DNA of 64,000 nucleotides. Origin: Megascapheus bottae (Eukaryota; Chordata; Mammalia; Rodentia; Geomyidae). Of the stretch, positions 1-11,271 are shown in pieces. Below the pieces are notes generated by a model, which did not search any database, was not told the origin of the DNA, and worked only from the letters and a program-made list of their open reading frames with translations. How positions within the stretch are numbered: position 1 is the stretch's first letter; every line of letters starts with the position of its first letter. The translations under genes and the position numbers were made by a program. Where the stretch lies: assembly GCA_024803745.1 (NCBI GenBank), contig JANJXV010000020.1, positions 19,136,777-19,200,776 on the forward strand, in the 5' to 3' direction.

Positions 1-107
1 TGGTGGTGAGGCTCAAGTGGTAGAGCTCTAGCCTTGAGAAAGTCCAAGGACAGTGCTCAGGCCCTGAGCTCAAGGCCAGGACTGGCAAAAAAATAAAAAT
101 AAAAAAG
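1..107 (+). mobile_element. IDL-Geo SINE, right (Geo) monomer, cut by window edge
   Basis: The window opens inside the right monomer of the dimeric SINE: 'ggctcaagtggtagagctct' followed by the 'gcccaggactggcaaaaa'-type end and an A-rich tail. The ID-like left half would lie before base 1. Family name is by recall of Geomyoidea IDL-Geo. Confidence 0.85.
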
Positions 108-149
108 ATTATTGAACAAAATTAATTTTAGGGGAAATGAAGCAGAAAA

Positions 150-700
150 GTGAGGCCTGGTAAAGGTAACTCAAAAATATGGTATTTAAAAGTGCTATCT
201 TTGCTTCAAAGAGAGACAACAGGATGCATTTCTTCCTGAGGGATGCATATCTCGCCCAACTTAACAGCTAACTTGTAGAATGTATGCTTTCCTGAGAAAA
301 GTTAAACTACATATCCAAAATACAGATGACAGGGTGCATTCCTTGTCTCAAGAATAAGCAGGATGCATTTTTATTTGGAAACTCAAAGTAATGCCAGGTG
401 TAATTAAAGCACCTATCTTTGCATAACATTGAAGCCAGACCCCCTGCCTTTGTACCCCATAAATACCCCAGCAGTCTAAGGAACTGGGTGCTTCTTTATC
501 TCCCTATGAGAGCACCCACACTCTACAAGAGTGTGCCCCTGACCTTCTGTTTGTCTACTTTTTGTCTATTTGTCTGCTTGTCTATTTATTCAATAAAACT
601 CTGCCAAGTTTCTTTCCACCATGACTTGTCCAGAAATTCTTATTTTGCAATTGAAGTCAAGGACCCTAAGTGAAGAGTTCTTATATTTAAAGGGAAGCTT
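150..700 (+). mobile_element. LTR-like element, endogenous retrovirus type (probably class I), solo
   Basis: The order of signals fits U3-R-U5. Repeated 'aggatgcat'-type motifs lie in the upstream part (about 220-370), a TATA-like 'cccataaatacccc' at 457-470, a run of pyrimidine-rich sequence, a poly(A) signal aataaa at 592-597, and a U5-like end containing 'aagtcaaggaccctaagtga' (655-674). No gag, pol or env reading frame follows, so it looks like a solo LTR. Exact ends are not fixed because I did not find a clear target-site duplication. Confidence 0.5.
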
Positions 701-1812
701 CACTAAACCTCACCTCCATCCGGTGACAGGGGAGAAACAGATTTAAAGGAAACAAAGGCGATGAACTCGTCCAACATGTTGAGTATGAAATGCTGGTTTG
801 ACATCCAAATAAGAGATATGTAGTAGGAGATTGGTGACACTGGGCTACTATCAGGAAAGAAATCTGCACTGGTGTGGTGTGTCTGTATCTATTATTATGT
901 GATATTGTAATTAAAGTCACAGATTTGATGAAAACAGGGAGAGAGTGCAGTAAAAATGAACAGGTTAAGGTTTGCACACAAGGCTTTGAAAATAAGAGGA
1001 GTATTCAATCAAAGAATGACAATAAGAAGGAAAATGTAAAGCAGAGACAGTCAATGGACAAATTAGAAGTGCAAATAAATTACCCAAGGAGATTCTAGTG
1101 GGAAAGGATCTTATCAGAAAGAGCCTCACAGACAGAAGAATGTTGAAGAAAATTAAGTCAAAACCATATTGCTCCATTTTCTGTTCCTGGAATCTAAAAA
1201 ATAAATTCAGAGCTGAGCCTTACAGCCCAAAGCTCCGCAAATACAGACCTGCTTGATTCAGAGAAACAACCATCCCCAGGGGAAGGTCTAGAAATGTGCA
1301 TTCCTTTTCTCTTGATTATTTTGGCCATATCTTGTTTTCCTTTGATATACTCCTAGGTGAATACTCAGCACTGTTCTCTTTAGGAATGCAGCATATGTAA
1401 GAAGGTTAATGTGTGTATTTGCTTATTTGAATTTGCTATACATGGTCACCTTCTAAGCTGGATGGTTTAGAGAAACATTTTAGTTTACAATGATGGAAAC
1501 CAAGGCCCTTATCATGAGGTTTTTGGTGAATTTGCAACCCCTCCCCTCCTTTTTTACATGCTTAGTGACTTTAAGCTTTATCAGAGTCAGATGGTGTTCA
1601 AAATCAAAGTTACCCTAAAAAGCAGAATGTATAACTATAGAACATGTTATGTTTCCAAGAAACTTTTTAGACATTTTTACTTAAATAGGCTTCTCTGTAC
1701 CTACTTCTTAACCACAATCACCTAATGATCTTATATTTTTAAATGATTTATTTAAAAAAATTAAGTACTCTTACTTATTCAGTTTCAACTTAACCATATA
1801 TATTTCATTAGG
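701..1812. other. Unique AT-rich sequence
   Basis: No gene, RNA or recognisable repeat. The short reading frames on both strands (74-97 codons) show no domain and overlap each other, as expected by chance. Confidence 0.5.
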
Positions 1813-2012
1813 TTTTTTCTTTTTTTTCCAGTCCTGTGTTTGAATTCAGGGCTTGAGCACTGTCCTTAGACTTTCTCAAGGCTAGAGTTCTACCACTTGA
1901 GCCTCAGCACCACTTCCGGCTTATTTCTATGTATGTGGTACCAAGGAATAGAACCCCGGTCTTGGCGCATGCTAGGCAAGCACTCTACCACTAGGCCAAG
2001 CTCCCATCCCCA
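1813..2012 (-). mobile_element. IDL-Geo SINE, full-length dimer
   Basis: T-rich run at the left is the tail in reverse orientation; then the Geo monomer and the ID-like monomer ending 'ctaggccaagctcccatccc'. Several substitutions suggest a moderately old copy. Confidence 0.85.
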
Positions 2013-2220
2013 TGCATATTTAATTAGCTAGGTACATGAATGTATGATTTTTACGTAAATCTTCACTATCATTTTCGCAGCCTTTGTAAAGTGTGCTTCT
2101 TGTAAACACAATATAAAAATCTTTTAATATCTAATTAAGTATATTGATAAAATCACTTAAAAGTAAATGATGTCCCAGTATTCCCCAAACAAATCCTATA
2201 ATCTTAAAAGAGAGCATGTT

Positions 2221-2405
2221 GGCCAGGAGTTTGTTCTAGTGGTAGAGTGCTTGCCTAGTATGAGCAAAGACCCAGTTTGATTCCTCTGTATTACATATCT
2301 ATAGAAAAAGCCTGAAATGTTGTTGTGGGTGAAGTGGTAGAACTCTAGCCTTGTGAAAGCCCAGGGATAGTGCTCTGGCCCTGAATTCAAGCTCTGGGAC
2401 TGGCA
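2221..2405 (+). mobile_element. IDL-Geo SINE, diverged copy
   Basis: Begins 'ggccaggagtttgttctagt' (diverged A-box region) and runs through a Geo monomer with several changes to 'ctctgggactggcaaaaag'. Its tail has expanded into the purine repeat that follows. Confidence 0.8.
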
Positions 2406-2481
2406 AAAAGAAAAAAGAAAGAAAGAAGGAAGGAAGGAAGAAGAAAGGAAACAAGGAAGGGAAGGAAGGAAGGAAAGAAAG
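2404..2481 (+). repeat. (GAAA)n/(GGAA)n purine microsatellite grown from a SINE tail
   Basis: About 78 bases almost entirely of G and A, continuous with the A-rich tail of the preceding SINE. Confidence 0.9.
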
Positions 2482-2959
2482 TTATCCATGACCTGTAATA
2501 AAAGATTTCAAAATATTTGAAATATTTGCAGAAGACATTAATTCATATCAGTTAGTTTTCATTATGGGGAGAATACATGTTATTATTTTAGAATGAGATT
2601 TCTAAGTAAAATTAAATGTACTCATTGGTTGGTAATAATCATTGTCTATGTGTTCCACAAATTAACTATATATGAAATTTTTTAAAATGTAGTAGTTAAA
2701 ATTGTCAAAATCAAGTGAAAACAATTTTATTTGTAATATATGTGAATTATTATTTAAATACATATATATATAAAACTTTATTGATGAAATGGTTTGCCAT
2801 CTTTCTTGTTCATATGGGGTATTTGAAATATATCATGTATTTTACATTGATAGTATAACTCAGTTTGAAATATATATTTTAACAGCTTCTTAACATATCT
2901 ATAATTTACTCTAATAATAAAACTCAACTATGCAAATACTTCTGTGTTACAACAGTTAT

Positions 2960-3150
2960 AGCTACCTACTATCTTATCTATGTGGCAATCGCTATGCTGA
3001 TTTCCATGTTTTTCTTATTTCAGCTTCAGAAAAACCCTAGATACTCTTGTCAATCCTATCTTCTACATGGACTAGCAAAGACTTAAAAGATTTTATAGCT
3101 TGCCTAAGCTACAGTCTTAACAAATGATAGACCAGACATTGAACGAGGAA
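2960..3150 (+). mobile_element. MIR-like SINE remnant
   Basis: The order of motifs follows the MIR 3' half in degraded form: 'ctatgctgatttccatgttt', 'cttcagaaaaaccctagata', 'ttgcctaagctacag', then 'accagacattgaac'. Highly diverged, so the boundaries are approximate. Confidence 0.5.
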
Positions 3151-3317
3151 GCAATACAAGTATGCTGAAATGGGATTAGCAATTATTTTTTATTTTGTAT
3201 GACTTTGAATTTATAATTTTCAATAAAGACAGCCAATTTTGTGTCAGGGGAAATCAAATTTGTAGGAAAGTCATTGACCTGAAAGTTAGGAAGTTGAAAC
3301 TTCTCAAGGTATAGCAA

Positions 3318-3378
3318 GAGGAAGGAAGGAAGGCAGGAAGGAAGGGAGGGAGGGAGGGAGGAAGGAAGGAAGGAAGGA
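3318..3378 (+). repeat. (GGAA)n/(GGGA)n microsatellite
   Basis: Pure purine tract of ggaa and ggga units, extended by imperfect GA-rich sequence to about 3480. Confidence 0.9.
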
Positions 3379-3479
3379 TTTGGATGGAGGAGGGAAGAAA
3401 AAAGAGTAACAGAGGAAGACAGGAAGGGAAGGAGTAGGAGGCAGATAAGCAGACAGGGGGAGCTAGGAAGGGAGGGAGA

Positions 3480-6400
3480 AATAAAATATATTACAATTTG
3501 ATGATGTTGGAGAAAGTAGCCTCACCCCTTCTATCTTTAATCAGATAAAATTTAAGAATATAAAATCCAAACTTGAGTAGTGATAGGAAGGAGAACATTA
3601 TATCCTATATGCGTTTTTATAGGGCAACATGAAAGGGAATAACTTATCAAGAAATAAGATCTTATTGAAGTTCTGTTTTATTGACTACCTGAAAGAAAAC
3701 TAGTAACAAAAGTATAATAAAATCCAGAGAATTGTTTTTGTTCTGAATTTTCTAAAATATGAAGAGCTAGATCTAGGAGTTTTTGTACAAGGTAAGTTAT
3801 ATACAAAATTTAATGTGAATATTAGCCAAGTGTGATTTGGATAAAATGAAAGAAGTAAAAATCCTTGCTATAGAGTTGAAATTCACCAATAAAGATATTA
3901 TGTCTTTCTAGTGATTCAGTGGAATTCTGTACTGAGCACTATAACACTTCCCTTTTTCCCTCCCCATATGCATCCACTTGCAAATCTATTGTTTCTGCAA
4001 GCCTGCAGTTTAAATGTCTTTTTCTAAGCTCCAAGTGTCATTTTTTCCTCATTCACAATTCGATCTAGAGCCAATCAAATCCAAAAGTTTTCCAAACTAC
4101 AACATAGGAAATACAATATCCCCTGAGGTGGGGGAAAATGACATGAATAATTTATACAAATGTTGTTATTCCATGGCTTAAGTAATACATAGGGTAAATC
4201 TATAACCTGGGTCTGGTTTATTTTCTTGCCTCTCTTCTACCTCACCCTCCACATAGCTGTTTCCATATTACTCAAGATGGCATCCTTTTCCTTAAGCATT
4301 CTCCCATTGCTTCTCTTACTTACTCTTTACTTGTGAGGCTAAAAAGAAAACCAAACAAACCCTCAGGCAAAGAGAATATTAATGTTTACAAACAGCTGTC
4401 AAGTAAAATAATTGATAGGGACTAAGGAAATGCTTTATTTCCATTTCTGGAAGAGGTCTTACCTAATTAGATAATTAAAGGCAGTCTTAGTTGTTTGTGA
4501 GGTTAACATTAATTATAATATTTAATCTTTCTCACCTCAGTTTCCTCATCCAAAGTAATGATATTTATCAGGCGGATTTGTTTTTAAATTCACATAAAGT
4601 TTAATCAGTCAACTTAATGAAAATAGCAAACATTTTGAGTTAGTGTATGGCAGCTGGAATTTGACCTTGCTTGCAAATAATACCATATCTCGTGTTTCCA
4701 TTGCCATCCAGCTATGCTGCAGAAAGAGCAAGTGCATTGAAACCTTAGTTCATCAAGGTCACATCCTGTAAACTTGCAAACTTTTATGGCATCTTTGATC
4801 ATGTTGCATCACTCATTTTCCCATGGTCAATTGGAAATGGTTTCTGCCCATCTAATTCATAGAGATACCCATCTATATGAATTAATGCAATAAAAGGAAG
4901 ATCTACCTCATCCTCTTGGCTTGATGCCTCAGTCTGACCTTCCTTGGGTTCTCGTCTCATGAGTTACTCTAATAGCCTCATAGTTCTCTAGGTATCTGGT
5001 TCTTCAGGGCTCCTGGACACAGACTCCTCCAGGAACTTTTTCAGCACTGATCCACATCCAAAGTTCATCTAGTCTTTGTTGTTCACAATAGCAGAGATTA
5101 GTTCCATTGTTCCACAGGCATGGCTTGATAGTTTGCTTTACAAAACACACGGATGAGATAATATCCTGTCCCTGAGAGTTGACTTTGTCTTCTTCCTCTG
5201 TTATGAATAGTTCGTACTTTTCTGAAGAAGGGAAGAGAAGTAACACTATGCACACTGGTCTTGTTACTATGCTAAGAAGTTCAGGATCCATTGGTAAACA
5301 GAAACACATTACCAGTTAAGACCTAGACCTAATTGTCTGAGAAAGTGGTTGGTTACCTTGGAATTGGCCTGCAGGGGCAGGCTGTCCCACCCAAACCCTT
5401 GCCACCTCATGCAGAGTTGTTTTATATATTCATTTTATCTTAAAGTTTTATCAGGACATGTTTAGCATAACATAGTTATACTTGATTCCTAAGCACAAAG
5501 TAGCAGTATTCATTTTTTATCAATTAGAGAAACGAGAGCTGTGCCATTTGTATAACAAATATAATATTTAATGATAAAACATTTCTGATCTTCAAGAGAT
5601 ACATATTAACCTAAAAATAATCAAGCATTAATATAAGAATATTTTGATAGTAGGAGTAAGTACAGAACACAGTAGAAGTAGAAAAGACAGATTTATTTGG
5701 AACATGAGAAAATAATCCAGAAAAATCAGGTTATACTAAGAGATTAACACTTAAGCTACAGTAGAAGGACACAGATGAGAGTTATCCTAGATATTTGTTA
5801 ATATTTTCATTCACTCATTTTTTTCATTCCTAAGGTATGCATATTTCCTTGTCTTCACAGTACCTACAGTCAACATGGAAAAGAGGAAACTATGTTCACA
5901 GAAATGCTCTTAACAGAAGTCCATTTAACTGACTTGGCATATTAAGCAATGCTATCAATTTGTTTCGCAAAGCAACCTGATTAATATTCAGGACTCCCAG
6001 AGAAAACTCGTAACCAGTAGGCTGCATTCCAATAAGCCTACAGACTTCTCTCATTGGATTGGTTGCATGCCTGCCAAGAATTACTTGAGTTTATTTTCAA
6101 ACTATTTATGCCAGTTGACTTATTATTGTAACCATGTAACATGATTAAACATTGCTTAGATAGTCCCATGAAATAGAATGTAAGAGTTGTTCCTCTGAAC
6201 GTTAACTATTTTGGAAAGACTCAATAAAATAGGTAAAGGGTACATAGGGAAAAGACTGAGAACATTTCTCCCACTCACATTGACTTGCAAATGCCTTAAG
6301 TTTGTAACCCACTTTAAAGAAAATAAAACTAGCAATTACATATAGTACACTATGCTTCAGAAAGGCAGCGTGAATCATCAGTGGATTTGTATCCAAGGCC

Positions 6401-6560
6401 CATTGTCCTACATCAGAAAAGACTGTTGAGTGACTGTGCTTTAAATGCATTAGGTTAGAATAAATGTTTAACAGAATGGAGATATTTTTTGGATCTCCAG
6501 TCAAATCCAAGAAATGTATTCTGTTAAGTCACAGGAAGTAGTTAGGATCTGAGAAATCTA
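3480..6560. other. Unique AT-rich sequence, no gene seen
   Basis: About 3 kb without a recognisable repeat or a coding signal. The longest reading frames (101-102 codons, minus strand at 5004-5309 and 6202-6510) have no domain, repeat or signal-peptide pattern that I recognise. Confidence 0.5.
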
Positions 6561-6639
6561 AAGTGATTGTTTCTGTGCAATGAGGGAGAGGAAGGAAGTG
6601 GTGAAGCTACAATGGCATCAGGTGTGAAGGGGTTGAGGA

Positions 6640-6905
6640 GATGGTGATGAGAAAGTATCACCATTTTTGCAATTTGAAGAGGCATATGCAAAGTGGATAG
6701 AGAAAGAGAAAAATCTGAAAATAAGAGGATATACTTATTTATCAGTCGTATATAGTATATGTTTATATGTTTTAGAAGCTGGTTCTCTAATTCTAGTCAG
6801 GTGCATAGAGTTAGCACTGATGAGAGATTAAGCAAAAAAAACAGTGAACACAAATCTTCTCAACTATAGTGTACTGGCATATGCATGTATTTGTATTCCT
6901 TAATA
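6640..6905 (+). repeat. Diverged local duplication, copy 1
   Basis: Blocks shared with 8645-9030 in the same order and orientation. The first is 'caccatttttgcaatttgaa' with 'atgcaaagtggata' and 'aaagagaaa'. The second runs from 'gagttagcactgatgaga' through 'ctcaactatagtgtactggc'. The middle is poorly aligned by eye. Confidence 0.55.
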
Positions 6906-7336
6906 GAGAGGAAATGAGGACTGAAAGAGAGATAAAAGAGATGAATAAGAATTCTGTTCCACTGGGTTACTGGGATGCGAGGCCTAACTCTGATCTTACA
7001 AATACTGATATTCCCTGGGGTTTTTTTTTTTTAGCTTTATCTTGAAGCATTTTTACTTAATAGGTCATTTTGCAAGATTTGAAGGAAGATCGGTTGCTGT
7101 GAAATTGGGAGCAAAGTTGAAAACGGATAAGCTGGAAAAAGAATGTTGGTAGACTGGACAAAGGTGGCAGCAATAGAACTGACGATATGTCTTAGGCAGT
7201 AGAGGTATTCATGACAACTTTTGTGACAAGAATATTCCAGTATGCTATACCTATTGTTGAAATCTAGGTCATCAAAAGTAGTTGGAGAGGTCATTTAGAA
7301 TCTAGTTTCTAATTGGAAGTATTGTATAAGTAGTGG

Positions 7337-7471
7337 TTTGCATGTGGTGACATATGCCTATAACCCTCAATACTCCAGAAGTAGAGGGTGGGAGGATCAT
7401 AGTCTGAGGCTAGCACAGGCAAACAAAACCATATCTAAAAAACAAACTAAATGCAAAAATGACTGTGAGCA
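7337..7471 (+). mobile_element. Old B1/Alu-like SINE, left half (interrupted)
   Basis: 'tggtgacatatgcctataac' and 'ggaggatcatagtctgaggc' are degraded 7SL-type motifs. The element resumes at 7661 after an IDL-Geo insertion. Confidence 0.7.
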
Positions 7472-7660
7472 GTCGAGAGCATGGCCTAGTGGTAGAATGT
7501 TTGCCTAGCATACATGAAGTCATGGGTTCAATTCCTGGGTACCACACACACAGAACAAGCTGGAAGTGGTGCTGTAACTGAAGTGATAGAGTGCTAGCAT
7601 TGAGGAAAGCCCAAGGACAGTGCTCAGGCCCTGAGTTCAAGCCCCAGAACTGGCAAAAAT
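7472..7660 (+). mobile_element. IDL-Geo SINE nested in an older SINE
   Basis: Complete dimer. Target-site duplication: 'aaatgactgtgagca' at 7457-7471 and 'aaatgactctgagca' at 7661-7675, 14 of 15 bases identical. Confidence 0.88.
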
Positions 7661-7742
7661 AAATGACTCTGAGCATAGCTCAAGTGGTAGGGTGCTTACC
7701 TAAGAAGTATAGGCCCTGAGTTTAGTCTCCATGATCAAGAAA
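7661..7742 (+). mobile_element. Old B1/Alu-like SINE, right half (after insertion)
   Basis: 'catagctcaagtggtagggt' and 'gccctgagtttagtctccat' continue the tRNA-like right module of the element begun at 7337. Its tail runs into the purine tract that follows. Confidence 0.65.
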
Positions 7743-7872
7743 AGGAGGGAGGGAGGGAAGGCAGAAAGAAAAAAAAGAGGGAGAAAAGGAAGAAGGAAAT
7801 GACAGATGGAAGGAGAGTGAAGGAAGGAAGGAAGAAAGCAAGGAAGGAAGGGAAGGGAAGGAAGAAAAAAGA
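7738..7872 (+). repeat. Purine-rich low-complexity tract
   Basis: About 135 bases nearly all A and G ('gggaggga', 'ggaaggaagg'), interrupted by 'atgacagatgg'. It starts at the tail of the old SINE. Confidence 0.85.
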
Positions 7873-8094
7873 TGAAATAGATAGCAATGCCATTTGTACA
7901 AGTTTGAAACTTTAGTGTGGAAGAGTTTGGTTGGATAGCAGAGAAATAATGAATTCCCATCAGCGAGCACTGTGCTATGTCACAAGACGAATTAAGTAGA
8001 AAAGTCCTGTGAGCAATTGTGCAAGGAATGAATGTTTAGGAAAGTAATCATAGAAATAAGAAAATGTTTGGGCTCAAAATACATGCTACAATGA

Positions 8095-8292
8095 GGGCTG
8101 CGAGTTTGGCCTAGTGGTAGAGTGCTTGCCTAGCATGCACGAAGACCTGGGTTCAATTCCTTGGTGCCACATACGTAGAAAAAAGCCGGAAGTGGTACTG
8201 AAGCTCAAGTGGTAGAGCTCTAGCCTTGAGAAAGTCCAAGGACAGTGTTCAGGCCCTGAGCTCAAGCCCAGGACTGGCAAAAAAAAAAAAAA
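8095..8292 (+). mobile_element. IDL-Geo SINE, full-length, well preserved
   Basis: Intact A-box ('tggcctagtggtagagtgct') and B-box-like 'gggttcaattcc', then Geo and a pure A tail. Short target-site duplication: 'ctacaatga' before (8086-8094), 'ccacaatga' after. Confidence 0.92.
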
Positions 8293-8644
8293 TACCACAA
8301 TGAAACTATAAAGAGTAAACCAGATCTCCAAAAGAGAGTGAGTAGAAGAATATCAAGAAAAAAAAAAATAACCAATTAGGAAAATGTTTTGCAGTATTGG
8401 TGCATTTGTAGAAATTAAACAGGCAAAAATGAGCTTAGTAAAACCAACCCATTAAATTAGGAGAAAAGTGTGTGTGGGGGAATATATAAACTTTTATTGG
8501 TGCTACATTAGAATATGCCCAGTGTGTATTAGAATGCATAGGTCAAAGGATCTAGGAGTTTGTTCACAGTTCAGGGAATTCCCAGAACCTCCACTAGATA
8601 TTGAAAACTGCAGTGGGACCAGGCACGAACTGCGTTGAATAGAG

Positions 8645-9030
8645 GGTGATGGAAAAATGACACCATTTTTGCCATTTCAAGAGACAGATGCAAAGTGGAT
8701 ATAAAAAGAGAAACCTCTAAAAGAAGACAGGACTGGGAGGACAAGAATGTAATATTTTAGCTCTTAATATTGTCCTATAGGAAATGCAAGGTATAACATG
8801 TGTCAATATATATTATATTATATTATTATGGAGTAGATATTATGCAGCATTTATATTGTTATTCATATGTAACGACATGTTATTTTATGTTAAATAATAG
8901 CTTACTTTAATTCTCATAGAGTGCAAGGAGTTAACAATGATGAGAATATCAGCAAAGGGAATTACGAACACAAAATTCCTCAACTATACTGTGGTGGCAT
9001 GCACATGCCAGTGATTTACTACCAAAAATT
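8645..9030 (+). repeat. Diverged local duplication, copy 2
   Basis: Partner of 6640-6905. It shares 'caccatttttgccatttcaa', 'gatgcaaagtggatat', 'gttaacaatgatgaga' and 'cctcaactatactgtggtgg'. It is longer than copy 1 because of an AT-rich insert at about 8780-8910. Confidence 0.55.
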
Positions 9031-9419
9031 CAATACCCAAATTTGCATAGGACATAGAAAGCTCAAGAAAATTCAAGTTTTCCTTAGCATCATTCTTTAC
9101 TTTTTGTTTATTGTTGAATGAAAGGGGAAACAATAAAGTTGAGTTATGGCCTAAATCTTGCATTATATTACTTAACACCAAATACACCTGTGTAGGAGAT
9201 TCATGCTCATGCCATCATCTATTCTTTATGTTGTCATCTGGAAAGAAGACAGAGAACTGTGTTGGAAAATGTGCCAGCAATTCAAACAGTAATGACTGGA
9301 TCCTAATTTGGCATTTTTGTCAACAGAGAAAGGACTTTCAGTATCATGTTCAGGTTTAGAAAGAACTGGACTCAAGAACTTACTAAAGTAACATGTGTGG
9401 TATCATCGACAATATGCTA

Positions 9420-9600
9420 ATACTCTTTATTGGATGCTTTGCATATATCTAGCATTCAAAGAAAAGTAAGCATCAGCCTATTTCTTTTTTTAACAGCCTT
9501 ACAATGTATATTCTTTATCTCCATTTTCAAGACCATAAAACTAGAGTTTCAAGAGTCAAACATTTATTTCTGTTTCGTTCAGATTTCAGTTGCATACCTA
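9420..9600 (+). mobile_element. MIR-like SINE remnant
   Basis: Follows the MIR central and 3' pattern: 'ggatgctttgcatatatct', 'aacagccttacaatgta', 'tttatctccattttcaagac', then 'aactagagtttcaagagtca'. Diverged. Confidence 0.55.
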
Positions 9601-10187
9601 AGGTTGTTAAAAATAAATGGTAATAATTACTCAAATTGAAAAGGAAACTCTCACACTTGCTGGGATGATAGCCACATCAAATTATACACATGAGATGAAG
9701 ATCAGGTATTGGGCGGGGTATGGTGAGTCCAAGTTTAAAGAGATTCTGTTTTTATAGTCTGGAGAATGTCTCTGATGAAAATATCTCTAGACAGTGCCAC
9801 CAATAAGTCTAGAATTTAGGAGAGATGCCTGGAAAGAGATAAAGATCTTATAAGGCATGTAGATGGATGAAATTTCCCAGGGATACCTGCAACATGAGAA
9901 GAGAATCAAGTGGAGAGCCAAGAAAATGCTACAATTGAGAAGGGAGTCAGAGAGAAGTGAGGAAGATGAGAAAGAATATTCACCCAAATTAGAGGGAAGT
10001 AGCAGAGGTAGAGTGGCCAAGAAAGAGGAGGACTGAAACATCCTGATCAATTTATTTTGCATGAGATATTTCAGATTATAATATGGGCAGGTATCCACAG
10101 TCTAAGACAGTGTATACAAAAGAACAAGAATTCCTTTGACAGAGCAACTGCCTTTGCGTACATATGACCAGCCATTTCATTCTAGCT
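9601..10187. other. Unique sequence, nothing recognised
   Basis: A GA-rich stretch at about 9880-10040 opens a 103-codon minus-strand frame rich in Ser and Leu. That is a composition effect, with no domain visible. Confidence 0.5.
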
Positions 10188-10402
10188 CATTCTTTTTGTG
10201 CTGGTCCGGGGTCTTGAAATCAAGGTCGGGCACTGTCTTGGAGCTAGTGCACCACCACTTGATCCATAGCTTCATTTCTGGCTTTTTGTAGTTAGAGAGA
10301 AGAATCTTATGGACTTTTCTGTTCAGTCCTGGTTTTGAACTGCGATTCATATCACTATATACTAAGTAGCTTGGATTATAGTTGTGAGCCACCAATGCCT
10401 GA
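10188..10402 (-). mobile_element. B1/Alu-like plus Geo-like dimeric SINE, older copy
   Basis: Reverse-oriented: 'tgctggtccggggtcttgaa' and 'gcaccaccacttgatccata' (right module), then 'agtagcttggattatagttg' and 'gtgagccaccaatgcc' (left, 7SL-like module). Many substitutions. Confidence 0.75.
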
Positions 10403-10419
10403 CTTGTAGGTCATTTTCT

Positions 10420-10663
10420 TTTTCTTTCTTTTTTATTTTTTAGGGGGTCATGAGGCTTGAACTTGGGCCAGGGCACTGTCCCTGAGCTCTTCAGCTCAAG
10501 GCTACCACCCTCCCCTTGAGCCAAGCTCCACTTCCCGTTTTCTAGAGTCTGTTTGGAGACAAGAGTCCCAGGTCCTTTTGTGCCCAGGCTGGCTTTGAAC
10601 CCTGATCCTCAGATCTCAGCCTTATGAGTAGCTAGGATTACAGGTGTGAGCCACTGTGCCTGG
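10420..10663 (-). mobile_element. B1/Alu-like plus Geo-like dimeric SINE, well preserved
   Basis: Both modules are clear, ending 'ggtgtgagccactgtgcctg'. A 17-bp exact target-site duplication, 'cttgtaggtcattttct', lies at 10403-10419 and 10664-10680. It inserted at the edge of the preceding older copy of the same family. Confidence 0.9.
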
Positions 10664-10737
10664 CTTGTAGGTCATTTTCTAATAAAGCAATAATTATGGA
10701 CTTTTTGTTGCAACATTGTTAATAGCAGCAACTCTGG

Positions 10738-10940
10738 TATAGTAATTGAAAGCACTCACTCTAGAGCCCCACAGCTTGAGTGAGAATTTTGACTCCGTTG
10801 CTTTCTGACTATGAATTTGAGCAAGTTGTTTACTATTTCTTCTACTACAATTCTTTTTCTTTTAATCTGGATCAGCAAAATATTACCATTACTAATAAAG
10901 TTGGTGGGGCTACTAACAGTTACATGAGTAAGTAGTATAA
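10738..10940 (+). mobile_element. MIR SINE
   Basis: Good match in order to MIR: 'tagtaattgaaagcactcac', 'agagccccacagcttgag', 'gactatgaatttgagcaagt', 'atctggatcagcaaaatatt', 'taacagttacatgagtaag'. Confidence 0.75.
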
Positions 10941-11058
10941 CATCTGTACAATCCTTTATATTCATCACATACTGAAAGCAAACTGAATGTTGACTAAATT
11001 AATACAGATAAAGGTCATCAAAATAAGCAGTGGAACTGTTGTTTAAAGGAACTTACTG

Positions 11059-11271
11059 TCGGGCAGTGGTGGCTCATGCTTGTAACCCTAGCTACCCAGA
11101 AGTCCGAGATCTGAGGATCATGGTTGAAAGCCAGCGTGGGCAAGGAAGTCCATGAATTACTTTGAGCTGAGCTGTGGCTCAAAGTGGTAGAATGCTAGCC
11201 TTGAGCAAAAGGAGCTCAGGGACAGTGCACAGGTCCAGAGTTCAAGATCCATGAATGGAGAAAAAAAAGAA
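11059..11271 (+). mobile_element. B1/Alu-like plus Geo-like dimeric SINE
   Basis: 'gggcagtggtggctcatgct' (7SL-like start), 'gaagtccgagatctgaggat', then the right module 'gctgtggctcaaagtggtag' to 'gagttcaagatccatgaa' and an A-rich tail. Confidence 0.88.

Noticed and set aside
8108..8180. tRNA-like A and B boxes in many places
   Set aside because: They belong to the ID-like halves of SINEs. No copy folds into a plausible complete tRNA with its own terminator, so no tRNA gene is called.
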